Source of the DNA: Leisingera aquaemixtae
Lineage (GTDB): Bacteria > Pseudomonadota > Alphaproteobacteria > Rhodobacterales > Rhodobacteraceae
DNA length: 64,000 nucleotides
Reading direction: 5' to 3'
NCBI RefSeq assembly: GCF_001458395.1
Contig: NZ_CYSR01000010.1
Span: 1-64,000, forward strand
The notes under the pieces were generated by a model. It was given only the letters and a program-made list of their open reading frames with translations, ran no database searches and was not told the origin of the DNA. The translations under genes and the position numbers were made by a program. Of the stretch, positions 42,760 through 53,278 are shown one piece after another (positions within the stretch are counted from its first letter, which is position 1; every line of letters starts with the position of its first letter).

Positions 42760-44121
42760 ATGAAACGCCTCATCCAGCATGGCCTGATGTTCGGCAATCT
42801 CTTCCATGTGGCCTCGCCCGCGCTGGTGGAGCGCTACAACCGCGCACTGAAGCATCTGACCGGCAAGACCACCGCGCTCACCGATTTCCACGTCGATATC
42901 TCGGGCTTCTCGCCGGAGATCGGGGATGATCTGGGGGATGATCATTATCTGAACCATGCGGGCGTCAACCGGCAGTTCATTCTGCTCAGCACCGAGCAGA
43001 AGCGCTGCCCGCTGCTTCACGTGAAATTCTCCACCAGCCGGGACATCCTGCGGCGGTTTATCGAGGTCAATGAACGCCAGCTGTTTGCGCTGACCGCGAC
43101 CGATGCGGTGGCGGGGGAGCTGGTGAATTCGGTGTTTGAGGTGTCCTCGCCCGCGAAGCTGTTCGACATCCGCCAGGTTCGGATCGAGGCGGACACCACC
43201 CGCGGCACGCTGCGCCATGCGGACCACCTGGCGGAGCTAGTGGAGCAGTTCAAGACCGGCGAGGATGCCTGGTTTGACGATGATCTGATCGAAAAGATGA
43301 TCGCGACGGCGGAACAGACCGGCGATGTGACCCGTAATCCGGTGCATCTGGAGCATGAGGTCTTTGAGCAGGGCAACTTTTGGACCGCGCATTTCGGCGG
43401 GCTTTACGTGTTTCAGGACGTCGGGCATCCGGCGGTGATCGCCAGCGGCGCAAAGCCCGAGGGCGTGCCGCTGAAACATGTGTTCGATCTGAGTGAGCGC
43501 AATGCGATTGCCCGGTTTCTGGAGGTGAACCGGCTGGCGGAGCCGGTGATCCGGGCGCGCGGCGTTGATGGTGCGGCGATCCTGCGGCAGAAGATGGGGT
43601 TTCTTGCGGTGTCCGTTCTGACGGAGAAGGGGCGGGATCTGACCGGTCTGTCACGCTCGGATCTCAGGCGGATGGCAGCGCGGCACGCCGATGAGCTGCC
43701 GGCGGAGTTCGAGGGGCTGGCAGCACTGGTGCGCTGGGCCGACGGGGGCGGCAGCTGGCCGCGGATCACCTCGGACCATCCGGCCTATTTCTATTCCCTG
43801 CGGGCGTCGGACACGCCCTGCCGCGATCTGGTCAACATGCTGCTGGCGGAGCTGTGCCCGCATGATTTCCGGCAGATGTTCATCTGCCACAAGGAGGAGT
43901 TCTACCGCCAGTACCGCGGCTGGCCGGAGACCAAGAAGGCCTATGCGGCGGAGTTCCTGGCGCGGGAGTATGCGGTGGACAAGGCCGGCGCGCGGCAGGC
44001 GCTGTTCGGGCATGAGCCGGATATGGAGGGGCGGATGCCCAAGCTGCCGCGCAGCCAGCGCCAGGGGCTGGTGGAGCGGGTCGGCCCCTGGGGCGCGGTG
44101 AATCGGGTGAGGGGGCGCTAG
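42760..44121 (+). CDS. Uncharacterised 453-aa cytoplasmic protein of the operon
   Basis: No signal peptide or membrane helix. Starts MKRLIQHGLMFGNLFHVASP after GGAGGAAG. A central His-rich stretch (HLEHEVFEQGNFWTAHFGGLY) and a late Cys-containing region (ELCPHDFRQMFICHKEEFYRQY) could bind metal or ligand, but no known catalytic pattern is clear. I believe related proteins carry only a DUF label in Rhodobacterales; not verified. The membrane-protein gene begins 2 bp after its stop. Confidence 0.75.
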   Translation: MKRLIQHGLMFGNLFHVASPALVERYNRALKHLTGKTTALTDFHVDISGFSPEIGDDLGDDHYLNHAGVNRQFILLSTEQKRCPLLHVKFSTSRDILRRFIEVNERQLFALTATDAVAGELVNSVFEVSSPAKLFDIRQVRIEADTTRGTLRHADHLAELVEQFKTGEDAWFDDDLIEKMIATAEQTGDVTRNPVHLEHEVFEQGNFWTAHFGGLYVFQDVGHPAVIASGAKPEGVPLKHVFDLSERNAIARFLEVNRLAEPVIRARGVDGAAILRQKMGFLAVSVLTEKGRDLTGLSRSDLRRMAARHADELPAEFEGLAALVRWADGGGSWPRITSDHPAYFYSLRASDTPCRDLVNMLLAELCPHDFRQMFICHKEEFYRQYRGWPETKKAYAAEFLAREYAVDKAGARQALFGHEPDMEGRMPKLPRSQRQGLVERVGPWGAVNRVRGR

Positions 44122-44123
44122 AG

Positions 44124-44390
44124 ATGTTCGGCTTTATCCGCCTGGTGCTGATCCTGTTGGTGGTGCTGACCTTGGCCTATGGCGCGGTGTCGCTCTACTC
44201 GCGCGAGGTGCGGCGGGCGAAGCTGAAACGGCGCTGGAAAGACAAGGGGTTGACCGGCGACCGTGCGGCCTTCATCCAACGGGGGCTGAGGCAGTATGAC
44301 CGCTCGTTCCGGCGCAAGCTGATCCTCCTGGTCTATATCATCCCGCTGGGGGCCATCGCGCTTCTGGTCTATGTCATTAACTTCATGTGA
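44124..44390 (+). CDS. Small two-helix membrane protein of the operon
   Basis: 88 aa: an N-terminal helix (FIRLVLILLVVLTLAYGAV), a strongly basic cytoplasmic loop (REVRRAKLKRRWKDKG) and a C-terminal helix (LILLVYIIPLGAIALLVYVI). The layout suggests a hairpin with both ends on the same side. It is flanked at 2 and 11 bp by its neighbours. Unknown function; may tether the complex to the membrane. Confidence 0.75.
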   Translation: MFGFIRLVLILLVVLTLAYGAVSLYSREVRRAKLKRRWKDKGLTGDRAAFIQRGLRQYDRSFRRKLILLVYIIPLGAIALLVYVINFM

Positions 44391-44401
44391 GGAGCTGCCC
44401 G

Positions 44402-45046
44402 ATGCGTTTCATCAAATGGGCCTTCCTGATCACCTTCTGGGTGCTGTTCGGTGCCTTCCTGCATTACACGCTGCCGCAGTACGACGTGGTGCGCATCGTC
44501 AACACTTACGAGGAGCGGCAGGAGCTGAACGACTGGACCCGCCTGTTCTGGTCCAAGCCCGACGACCAGTCGGCGCAGCTGATCAACCGCGATGTGCAAT
44601 TCATCCAGGGCGTGCGCCCCAGCGGCCGCGCCATCGTCTACCGCAATGAGGACACCGGCTGGAGCTGGCCGCCCTATTTCAAGTTCGACACAGCCAATCT
44701 GTACACCGACGCCAATGACAGCATCTCGACCAGGGCCAACCCGGAGTGGGTGGCGGTGATGCATTACGGCTGGCGCAACGAGTTCCTGTCGATCTTCCCG
44801 AATGCGGTGTCGATCAAACCGGTGGCAGGGCCGGACGACAAGCCGACCAATTGGTTCAGCATCATCTTCCTGGTGCTGCTGGCCGCCATCCTGTGGGCCA
44901 TCTATGTGCGCTGGCGCCGGTTCCGCCGGGCACGGATCGACCCGATGATCGAAAGCGCAGAAGACAGCCTCTATGCCGCGGGCGATGCGATTGCGGAACG
45001 GCAGGGCCGCTTCCGCCGCTGGCTGGACAGCTGGAAATCGAAGTGA
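44402..45046 (+). CDS. DUF1523-type membrane protein, last gene of the operon
   Basis: 214 aa from ATG 44402 (GAGGAG upstream). An N-terminal helix (WAFLITFWVLFGAFLHYTLP) precedes a periplasmic domain with YRNEDTGWSWPPYFKFDTANL and WVAVMHYGWRNEFLSIFPNAV. A second helix (FSIIFLVLLAAILWAIYV) and a basic cytoplasmic tail follow. The motif set matches what I recall of DUF1523 of Rhodobacterales. Function unknown. Confidence 0.8.
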   Translation: MRFIKWAFLITFWVLFGAFLHYTLPQYDVVRIVNTYEERQELNDWTRLFWSKPDDQSAQLINRDVQFIQGVRPSGRAIVYRNEDTGWSWPPYFKFDTANLYTDANDSISTRANPEWVAVMHYGWRNEFLSIFPNAVSIKPVAGPDDKPTNWFSIIFLVLLAAILWAIYVRWRRFRRARIDPMIESAEDSLYAAGDAIAERQGRFRRWLDSWKSK

Positions 45047-45090
45047 AGTCGGGCCGCCGCTCGGGCGGCTCTGCAAGGCGAAAGCGGATG

Positions 45091-45118
45091 CGCGGGCCAT
45101 GATTGGCCCGCGTATTTT
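45091..45118. terminator. Terminator between the unknown operon and the convergent tetR
   Basis: CGCGGGCC (45091-45098), 6-nt loop, GGCCCGCG (45105-45112), then TATTTTC on the plus strand. Confidence 0.75.
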
Positions 45119-45669
45119 CATTCGATACGGTCGAGCACCCAGTCCAGTGCGGGGGTGAAATCGTCAATCTGCAGCGCCTCTCCCGGTGCCGCGGCGGCTG
45201 CAAAGGCGAAACCGTGCGTGTAATCCACGATGAGGCAAAGCAGGGTGCGGGCCTCCGCTCCGGTCACGCCTGCGGCGGCGATTTCTGCCTCGATAAGCTG
45301 CGTCAATCCGGTCAGGGAGGGGCCGATCAGGGACGGGTTTTCCAGGATGCATTTCGCGAGTTCCGGGTGCCGGGTCACCTGGGCGCAATAGCGGGTCATC
45401 AGGTCCCGCAACCGCAGCTTGGGCGTTGCTGCCATTGACGGGGTGTCTGACCCTTCAAACGCAGTTGCGACGAGGCTGGCGATCATCTCGTCCCTTGTGC
45501 CGGCGTGATGGGCAACGGCCATCGGGGTGACGCCAAGCGCCTCGGCCAGCGCCTTGAAGGTCAGGGCCTTGCTGCCGCCCGTGTCGAGCAGCTGCAGGGC
45601 CTGCCTCAGCACATCGTCCTTGCTGAGGGTCCGGCTGCCCTTGGGCGGGCGTCCCATCCGCGGGGGCAT
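45118..45669 (-). CDS. TetR-family transcriptional regulator
   Basis: 183 aa. The N-terminal HTH spans about residues 15-60 (SKDDVLRQALQLLDTGGSKALTFKALAEALGVTPMAVAHHAG split across the domain). The C-terminal ligand domain is less conserved. Begins 3 bp after the DHFR-like gene on the same strand. The operator at 46228-46254 would let it control both genes. Ligand unknown. Confidence 0.87.
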   Translation of the reverse strand: MPPRMGRPPKGSRTLSKDDVLRQALQLLDTGGSKALTFKALAEALGVTPMAVAHHAGTRDEMIASLVATAFEGSDTPSMAATPKLRLRDLMTRYCAQVTRHPELAKCILENPSLIGPSLTGLTQLIEAEIAAAGVTGAEARTLLCLIVDYTHGFAFAAAAAPGEALQIDDFTPALDWVLDRIE

Positions 45670-45672
45670 CGG

Positions 45673-46209
45673 TCAGATCACCCGGAACGTGGTCTGCACC
45701 ATGCCGGCGGGCAGGATGCGGGAGCTTGCCACCTTGAGGTCGATATCGCGGTCCAGGCTGCCAAACAGGGGGATGCCGCTGCCGATCAGGATCGGGACCG
45801 TTGTGATGGTCAGATCGGCAATCAGCCCCTGGCGCAGGAAGGACTGCACCAGCCGGCCGCCGTCGATATAGGCGCGGTTCCAGCCTTCTTCTTGCAGGTC
45901 CTGCATGAGGTCTGCAGGCGCGGCGGTGCTGAGGCGCACCTTGTCCTTCAGCTCCTCGGGAATGTCCTGCCCGGTCAGGCTGCTGCTGAGGACCACAACC
46001 GGTTTGCTGTAGGGCCATTGGCCGAAGCCGAGGAGGGTGCGGAAGGATCCTGTTCCCATGACCAGCCCGTCGACGCCGTCCATGAACGCCGCAAATCCGC
46101 CATCGCAGTCTTCGGCGGCGGGCTGCTTGGACAGCCAGTCCAGAGAATGGTCCTTGCGGGCCACGAAACCGTCGAGGCTAGTGGCGATAAAGACGTGGCC
46201 GGTGGTCAT
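45673..46209 (-). CDS. Dihydrofolate-reductase-like (RibD C-terminal fold) protein
   Basis: 178 aa. Pattern of the RibD-C/DHFR family: VFIATSLDGFVARKDHSLDWL at the start, GLVMGTGSFRTLLGFGQWPY, YIDGGRLVQSFLRQGLIADL and TTVPILIGSGIPLFG. These standalone proteins bind NADPH, but their substrates are mostly unknown; folate reduction is not implied. Cotranscribed with tetR. Confidence 0.85.
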   Translation of the reverse strand: MTTGHVFIATSLDGFVARKDHSLDWLSKQPAAEDCDGGFAAFMDGVDGLVMGTGSFRTLLGFGQWPYSKPVVVLSSSLTGQDIPEELKDKVRLSTAAPADLMQDLQEEGWNRAYIDGGRLVQSFLRQGLIADLTITTVPILIGSGIPLFGSLDRDIDLKVASSRILPAGMVQTTFRVI

Positions 46210-46227
46210 CGGCTGCTCCTGTGTTCC

Positions 46228-46254
46228 ATTAAACTATACGATATATATTTTAAT
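46228..46254. promoter_or_regulatory. 27-bp palindrome, candidate TetR operator
   Basis: Outer arms ATTAAA and TTTAAT, with inner TATA on each side. Ten of 13 mirror pairs match around a centre at 46241. It lies 18 bp before the start of the DHFR-like gene, overlapping the likely promoter of the pair. Confidence 0.7.
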
Positions 46255-46493
46255 GCATCCCGCTTTCCAAGAGGCCGGTACCAGGAACGCCGGCTGCGAA
46301 TCGGTTCGGTGCGGCAGGCAGCGCCTAACCACATGAAAGATAAGCGCTTGCCGCAAACGGGCTGGCGAGTGCCGGTTTGAGTTTCTGGACATTCCTGTCC
46401 CGCCGGGCACGGCAAACATGCATGTCTTTTTCCGGTTTCGGCGGGTCGGATTTGTCTCCGCCCAACGGCCGCGTTTAGGGCAATTTGCGCCTC

Positions 46494-48022
<1,529 letters not shown>

Positions 48023-48026
48023 CATC

Positions 48027-49112
48027 ATGGGACTGCAGGCCAATTTCGAGACGCTGGACGAAACCCTGGCGTGGAAGGACGACGAGATGCTGGAATGCGT
48101 CTCTGTCGTGCCGGAAGCGCCGAACACCGCCACCTTCAGCTTCCGCGCGCCGTCCGGCGCGTGGTTCAAGTACCAGCCGGGCCAGTTCCTGACGCTGGAG
48201 CTTCCGGTGCCGGGCGGCACCGTCTGGCGCACCTACACCATCAGCTCCTCGCCCTCGAGGCCGCTGTCGATCTCGGTCACGGTAAAGGCGCAGGCCGACA
48301 GCATCGGCACCCGCTGGATGCTGGACAACCTGCGCCCGGGCATGTTCCTCAAGGCCTCCGGTCCGGCGGGCCTGTTCACTCTGCCGAAGCGCCCGAACGG
48401 CAAGTTCCTGTTCATCTCGGCTGGTTCCGGCATCACGCCCAGCCTGTCGATGACCCAGTACCTGTTTGACCGCGGCCAGTCGCCCGATGTCAGCTTCATC
48501 AATTGCGCCAAGCGCCCCAGCGAGATCATCGCGCGGCGCCAGCTGGAGGGCATGGCGGCGCGGGTGCCGGGGATCAAGCTGCATTTCGTGGTCGAGGAGG
48601 ACGACCCCTATCAGGTCTGGACCGGCTACCGCGGGCAGCTGAATCAAATCATGCTGGGCCTGATTGCCGGCGACTACCTGGAGCGCGAGGTCTACTGCTG
48701 CGGGCCGGATCCGTTCATGCAGGCGGTGCGAGACATGCTGAACGGCCTGGGCTTCGACATGGAGAACTACAATCAGGAAAGCTTTGGCGCGCCGGTGGAG
48801 ACCGAAGCCGATGTGCCGGAGCTGGACGATGTGGTGCCGGAAGAGACCGCGGCGGCAGAGATCACCTTTGCCGCGTCGGGCGTCACCGCCACCTGCACCG
48901 AGACCGATACGGTGCTGGCAGTGGCCAAGGCGTCGGGCCTCAATATCCCGTCGGGCTGCACCTTCGGCATCTGCGGCACCTGCAAGGTCAAGAAGACCGC
49001 GGGCGACGTGCATATGGTCCACAACGGCGGCATCTCGGAGGAGGATGTGGAGGCAGGGTATATCCTTGCTTGCTGCTCCAACCCGATCGGCCGGGTTGAG
49101 GTCGAGATCTGA
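48027..49112 (+). CDS. gbcB: Glycine betaine demethylase reductase subunit (FAD, NAD(P), 2Fe-2S)
   Basis: 361 aa, 4 bp after gbcA. FAD domain with RTYTISSSPS, NAD domain from LFISAGSGITPSLSM to YCCGPDPFMQAVRDML, and a C-terminal plant-type 2Fe-2S ferredoxin (CTFGICGTC, then ILACC). It supplies electrons to GbcA. The GbcB family normally has this layout. Followed by a strong terminator. Confidence 0.9.
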   Translation: MGLQANFETLDETLAWKDDEMLECVSVVPEAPNTATFSFRAPSGAWFKYQPGQFLTLELPVPGGTVWRTYTISSSPSRPLSISVTVKAQADSIGTRWMLDNLRPGMFLKASGPAGLFTLPKRPNGKFLFISAGSGITPSLSMTQYLFDRGQSPDVSFINCAKRPSEIIARRQLEGMAARVPGIKLHFVVEEDDPYQVWTGYRGQLNQIMLGLIAGDYLEREVYCCGPDPFMQAVRDMLNGLGFDMENYNQESFGAPVETEADVPELDDVVPEETAAAEITFAASGVTATCTETDTVLAVAKASGLNIPSGCTFGICGTCKVKKTAGDVHMVHNGGISEEDVEAGYILACCSNPIGRVEVEI

Positions 49113-49120
49113 AGGCCCAG

Positions 49121-49153
49121 GGGCGCGCGCCGGATCCGGTGCGCGCCCTCTTT
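49121..49153 (+). terminator. Terminator of gbcAB
   Basis: GGGCGCGC (49121-49128) pairs with GCGCGCCC (49141-49148), with CCGGATCCGG inside, then TCTTT. Confidence 0.75.
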
Positions 49154-49194
49154 CGTGGCTCGGCCCCGGATCAAGCGTCCAGTGCCGCAGGGCG

Positions 49195-50598
49195 TCACCA
49201 GCCGCGGCGGCCCAGCAGGGCATGCAGCCGGTTTTGCGGTGCAAAGGCATCGACTTGGGCAGGCCGGGTGAGGCCCCGCAGCACCCGGTGCACCAGCAGC
49301 GCGCCAAGCCCGGCAAAGATCATCCCGCCGGCGGCCTGGCCTGCCAATACTCCCGGCGCACCGGCCAGGTAGCCGCCCAGCACCGCCAGCGGCCAGGTGC
49401 CCAGGGTGTGGCGGCCCCAGTTGATCCAGGTGGAGTAGACCGGGCGTCCCAGGTTGTTGAAACTGGCATTCTCGACAAAGATCGCCCCGTTGAAGAAATA
49501 CGCCAGCGCCAGCGGCCCGCAGAACAGGTAGATCAGCCTGCGGGTCTCTCCGGTGGCCGAGAACAGGTCGGCAATCGGCGCCCTGAGCGCAAACAGCACC
49601 GCCGCCATCAGCAGCACATAGACTGCGGTGAAGGTGATGCCGGCCGCAAAGGCCTGGCGGACGCGGGCAAATTGGGCTGCGCCGAAGTTCTGGCCGATGA
49701 TGGGGCCGATGGCGCCCGACAGCGCAAAGATCACCGAAAACGCCACCGGCATCAGGCGGCCGATCACCGCCATGCCGGCCACGGCCTCGGTGCCGAACTG
49801 GGCAATTTCGCGCAGCACGATGGCGTTGCCGACCGGGGTGGCGATATTGGTCAGCACCGCCGGCACCGCAATCGACCGGATCGTGCGCAGATCGCCGGCA
49901 ATCTGCCCGAAGCCAGGCCGCATGAACCCCCGGTGGACCCGGATCGCGGGCCAGAAAGCCGCCGCCAGCATACAGGCCCGGGCCAGCACCGAGGCAATGG
50001 CCGCCCCGTCAAGCCCCAGCCCCAGGCCAAAGATCAGCAGCGGATCCAGAACGGCATTCAGCCCGCCGCCGTAAAGCGTCGCCACCATCGAGCGGCGCGC
50101 ATCGCCATGGGCACGCAGCACCGCCATGCCGGTCATCGCCAGCGCCATCACCCACATCGTCGGCAGGATGATCCAGACATAGCGCATCGCCAGGCGCAGC
50201 ACCTCGCCCTGGGCGCCAAGCAGGGTCAGGATTTGCTCAAGCCAGGCCAGCACAAGGACCGGCATCACCAGCCCGGTCAGCACGCCGATGGCGGCGACGC
50301 TGGTGGCGTAATGCCGGGCCAGATCCGGGCGGCCCGCGCCCAGTTCCCGCGCGGTCAGCGAGCCTGCGGCAATCGACAGGCCGATATTGATCGAGTTGGT
50401 GAAGAACAGCAGGGTGCCCGCATAGCCCACCGCAGCCGCCAGCGCGTCATTGCCCAGCATGGCGATGAACGCCATATCGACGAAATCCACCGCGAACATC
50501 GCCATCAGCCCGATACTGGCCGTCAGCGACATGCGGGTCACATGCCGCATCAGGCTGCCTGTCAGGAAGACGGCCTTGCGTTCTGCCGGGTCTGCCAT
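49195..50598 (-). CDS. MATE-family multidrug/toxin efflux transporter
   Basis: 467 aa, 12 hydrophobic helices in two homologous halves. Starts MRHVTRMSLTASIGLMAMF after a short polar end. Family features are GLSIAAGSLTARELGAG in the first half and GAIGPIIGQNFGA in the second. Substrate unknown; cation antiport expected. Downstream of the glycosyltransferase gene on the same strand, 142 bp apart. Confidence 0.9.
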   Translation of the reverse strand: MADPAERKAVFLTGSLMRHVTRMSLTASIGLMAMFAVDFVDMAFIAMLGNDALAAAVGYAGTLLFFTNSINIGLSIAAGSLTARELGAGRPDLARHYATSVAAIGVLTGLVMPVLVLAWLEQILTLLGAQGEVLRLAMRYVWIILPTMWVMALAMTGMAVLRAHGDARRSMVATLYGGGLNAVLDPLLIFGLGLGLDGAAIASVLARACMLAAAFWPAIRVHRGFMRPGFGQIAGDLRTIRSIAVPAVLTNIATPVGNAIVLREIAQFGTEAVAGMAVIGRLMPVAFSVIFALSGAIGPIIGQNFGAAQFARVRQAFAAGITFTAVYVLLMAAVLFALRAPIADLFSATGETRRLIYLFCGPLALAYFFNGAIFVENASFNNLGRPVYSTWINWGRHTLGTWPLAVLGGYLAGAPGVLAGQAAGGMIFAGLGALLVHRVLRGLTRPAQVDAFAPQNRLHALLGRRGW

Positions 50599-50740
50599 CC
50601 CTTACCCCTCTTGCTGTTCCGGTTCCGCTCCTGCGGCAGGCGGGCGCACGCAGGCCCCGGGCGGGGCCGCTTCATCCGCCCATGCCGAGGCCACCGGGGC
50701 CGGCTTGTCAACCTGTGCCGCTGCAGGCGCGGCGGCCGGT

Positions 50741-52318
50741 TCAGTCGGCAAACAGAGACTGGCTTGCGGCAATCTCCATCGCCTTGTCCCAGGGCAGGTT
50801 CAGGAAACCGCTCAGCTGGCCTGCGTTTTCCTCCGCGCTGGCGCCCTCGCGCAGGTTGTACAGCCGGCTGTAGCCGGCATCGCGGATGCGGTCGCCTTCA
50901 TGCAGGATATCGTTGCGGATTGTCGGCAGCAGCCGCTCCAGCGTCAGCTGCGGCGTGCGCGCGCCCGCCAGGCCGGTCCGCTGGGCATGGCCGGCCAGGT
51001 AGTCATCGCTGAACGCGCAGTCTATGTGCAGGAACCGGGTCGAGGAGCGGTCCGAGTGGAAGTCATTCATCAGGTCGATGGCGGCGGGATCCAGACAGAT
51101 GATCAGCTGGTCCGTCTCGTAGTATTCGAACAGCATCCGCAGCAGTGCCCGGCGGTGGCGGGTGCGCTTCATCAGCGCGGCCTGGATGCCGCCAAGGTCG
51201 GGCAGGGCGGTGTCTTCCTCATCGAACAGATACTCGACGGCGGGAATGCTGGTGGCCTGGCGGATCTGCTCCAGCAGCCGTTTGGCCACATGCCACTTCT
51301 TGCAGACCACGACCAGCAGCTCGCGCTGGCGCCCCAGGCTGCTTTCGGTCTTCCAGAACCGCGGTGCAAAGCGGCGCCCGGTGCGGCCGCGCTGGGCCAG
51401 GAACCTGTAAAGGCTGCGCCCCTCGTTGGAGATCTGAAAACTGACGCCTTGCGCCGCGTAAAGCCGCCCCAGGCGCAGTTTCAGCTCCTTTGCCTCCGGG
51501 CTGATCTTGCGGGCAAACAGGAAGTCCTGGCTGAGCAGCAGATCATAGTGGTCATTGTAGAAATTCACCGGCATCCCGTAGTCGGTGAACATCAGGAAAG
51601 TGAGCGTGCGGGGGTCGATTTCAGATTCCGGTATCAGATGGCGCACCAGGGTCTGAAAAAACGTCTCATCCGGGATCCATGTGGTGCGGAAGAACCGCAT
51701 CACATCGCGGCGCTTGCGGATGAAGCCCAGGATCCACTCCACCGTGCGCCGCCGCAGGCACCACCACTGGCTGCCGATCTGCACCTGGATATCGGCAGGG
51801 ATGTCCCGTTGCAGCCCCAGCCGCTTCTGCAGGCCGTGGCTCCAGTAGAACAGCTGCTTGTGCTTTCGCTCGTTGAAGAAATGCCGGTAGATCAGCCGGT
51901 CCTCCTTCATGCCGGTCTTGATCCAGTCGCTTTCGAAGAAATCGAAGCTTTCGATGAAATCCCTGTCATGCTCATCCAGGAAGCGGTGGGCGTATTCGGC
52001 GGTTTTCACCGCCATGCAATCGCCCGACAGCATGTAGAAATGAGTGGCGCGCGGGAAATCCTCCAACGCGCTTTGCAGGGCGTGCAGCGTTGCCTGCACC
52101 AGCGACCATTCCCCCCAGCCGCATTTGATCCGCTTCCGGGCGAAGGTGACATTGGGGTTGCCGTCCAGCTCCGTCCGGATCAGCTGGTAGTCCTCCGCAG
52201 CCGCCCGCCCGTCAAAGTGAATTGCCATGTAGTCGCCGGCCGCGGTCAGCTGTTCAGCCTGCTGGACAACCGCTTCGGGGTCTTTGTGGCAGAGCAGGAT
52301 ATATGCGATTTTCGCCAT
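50741..52318 (-). CDS. Core-2/I-branching (GT14)-like glycosyltransferase with C-terminal extension
   Basis: 525 aa. The N-terminal 270 residues have the GT14 pattern: IAYILLCHKDPEAV, HFDGRA, CGWGEWSLVQATLHAL, HFYMLSGDCMAVK, GSQWWCLRRRTVEWIL and PDETFFQTLV. The C-terminal half (about 310-525) is a separate domain with FEYYETDQLIICLDP, which resembles a sulfotransferase-linked or unknown (DUF59xx-like) domain. Divergent from a carbohydrate sulfotransferase, so both probably act on the same surface glycan. Confidence 0.82.
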   Translation of the reverse strand: MAKIAYILLCHKDPEAVVQQAEQLTAAGDYMAIHFDGRAAAEDYQLIRTELDGNPNVTFARKRIKCGWGEWSLVQATLHALQSALEDFPRATHFYMLSGDCMAVKTAEYAHRFLDEHDRDFIESFDFFESDWIKTGMKEDRLIYRHFFNERKHKQLFYWSHGLQKRLGLQRDIPADIQVQIGSQWWCLRRRTVEWILGFIRKRRDVMRFFRTTWIPDETFFQTLVRHLIPESEIDPRTLTFLMFTDYGMPVNFYNDHYDLLLSQDFLFARKISPEAKELKLRLGRLYAAQGVSFQISNEGRSLYRFLAQRGRTGRRFAPRFWKTESSLGRQRELLVVVCKKWHVAKRLLEQIRQATSIPAVEYLFDEEDTALPDLGGIQAALMKRTRHRRALLRMLFEYYETDQLIICLDPAAIDLMNDFHSDRSSTRFLHIDCAFSDDYLAGHAQRTGLAGARTPQLTLERLLPTIRNDILHEGDRIRDAGYSRLYNLREGASAEENAGQLSGFLNLPWDKAMEIAASQSLFAD

Positions 52319-52459
52319 GGGGTGGACGGAGCGCCTTGTCTTGCCTGATTGTTTCTCTTGATAAGCGGGCTGACAGCACGAATAAACCAGATAGTTCCCG
52401 TTTCGCTAAACTTATGCGAAGAAGCTGGGGACAAAGCGCAAGAAAAATGAGGGCAGCGG

Positions 52460-53278
52460 ATGGGGTTCCCCGGCACCTGGATGACGGAAAGTGAAAGTGC
52501 GGTCTACCGGGTGGTGCCCAAATGCGCCTGCTCGACGATCGGGCAGATCCTCTATTACTCCGATCACGGGCGGTTCTTTGACGGCGACATCCACGATGCC
52601 AAGGACGGGCTGCACAAATGGGCGCTGGAGAACAGTCAGGGGCCGATCACCCGCAATGTGCAGGGGCAGCGGGCCTATGCCTTCACCTGTGTGCGCAACC
52701 CCTATACCCGCATCCTCAGTTCCTTCTTCGACAAGATCTGCGGCATCCAGCGCAATGGCCGTCGCTACCGCGGCAACCTGGTGCCGAAGCTGGTCTACGA
52801 GTACGGGATCGAGGTTGGCGGCGACGACGGCAAGCAGGAGTTCGACCAGATCGCCAGCTTCCGCCGGTTCCTGCTGTTTGCGCGCGACACCATCCGCTGG
52901 CGCCGCCCGATGGACCCGGACATCCACTGGTCGGCAATGTCGGGGCATGTGTCGACCTTCATCCTGAACGGCGGGCGCTATAACCAGATCTTCTGGACCG
53001 AGGCGTTCAACGACGGGATGCAGCAGGTGCTGGACGCGATCGAGACGCCTCATTCCGTGGACCTGAGGGCAATCCCGCGTTTCAACGAAAGCGAGGGCCA
53101 TGGCCCCAAACGTGCGCATCCGGTCGGGGACTACTTCGACGATCTGTCGATGCATCTGGTCTATGAAATCTACAAGCGCGATTTCGAGCTGTTCAAATAC
53201 GATTTCGAAAACCCGGGCAACAAGATGCCGGTGGGGGAGATCGACCTCGATGAGGTGCACGCCAAGCTGGGGGAGTAG
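52460..53278 (+). CDS. Carbohydrate sulfotransferase (family 2-like)
   Basis: 272 aa from ATG 52460 (ATG 52481 is an alternative start). The 5'-phosphosulfate loop is VPKCACSTIGQIL and the 3'-phosphate motif is CVRNPYTRILSSFFDKI, the pattern of bacterial sulfotransferase family 2 enzymes. Uses PAPS to sulfate sugars. No signal peptide; acts in the cytoplasm on glycan precursors. Divergent from the GT14-like gene, and another sulfotransferase lies at the window end. Confidence 0.85.
   Translation: MGFPGTWMTESESAVYRVVPKCACSTIGQILYYSDHGRFFDGDIHDAKDGLHKWALENSQGPITRNVQGQRAYAFTCVRNPYTRILSSFFDKICGIQRNGRRYRGNLVPKLVYEYGIEVGGDDGKQEFDQIASFRRFLLFARDTIRWRRPMDPDIHWSAMSGHVSTFILNGGRYNQIFWTEAFNDGMQQVLDAIETPHSVDLRAIPRFNESEGHGPKRAHPVGDYFDDLSMHLVYEIYKRDFELFKYDFENPGNKMPVGEIDLDEVHAKLGE

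Noticed and set aside
48784-51012. 742-aa plus-strand ORF overlapping gbcB and MATE
   Set aside because: Out of frame with gbcB, antisense to MATE, and passes through the gbcAB terminator.
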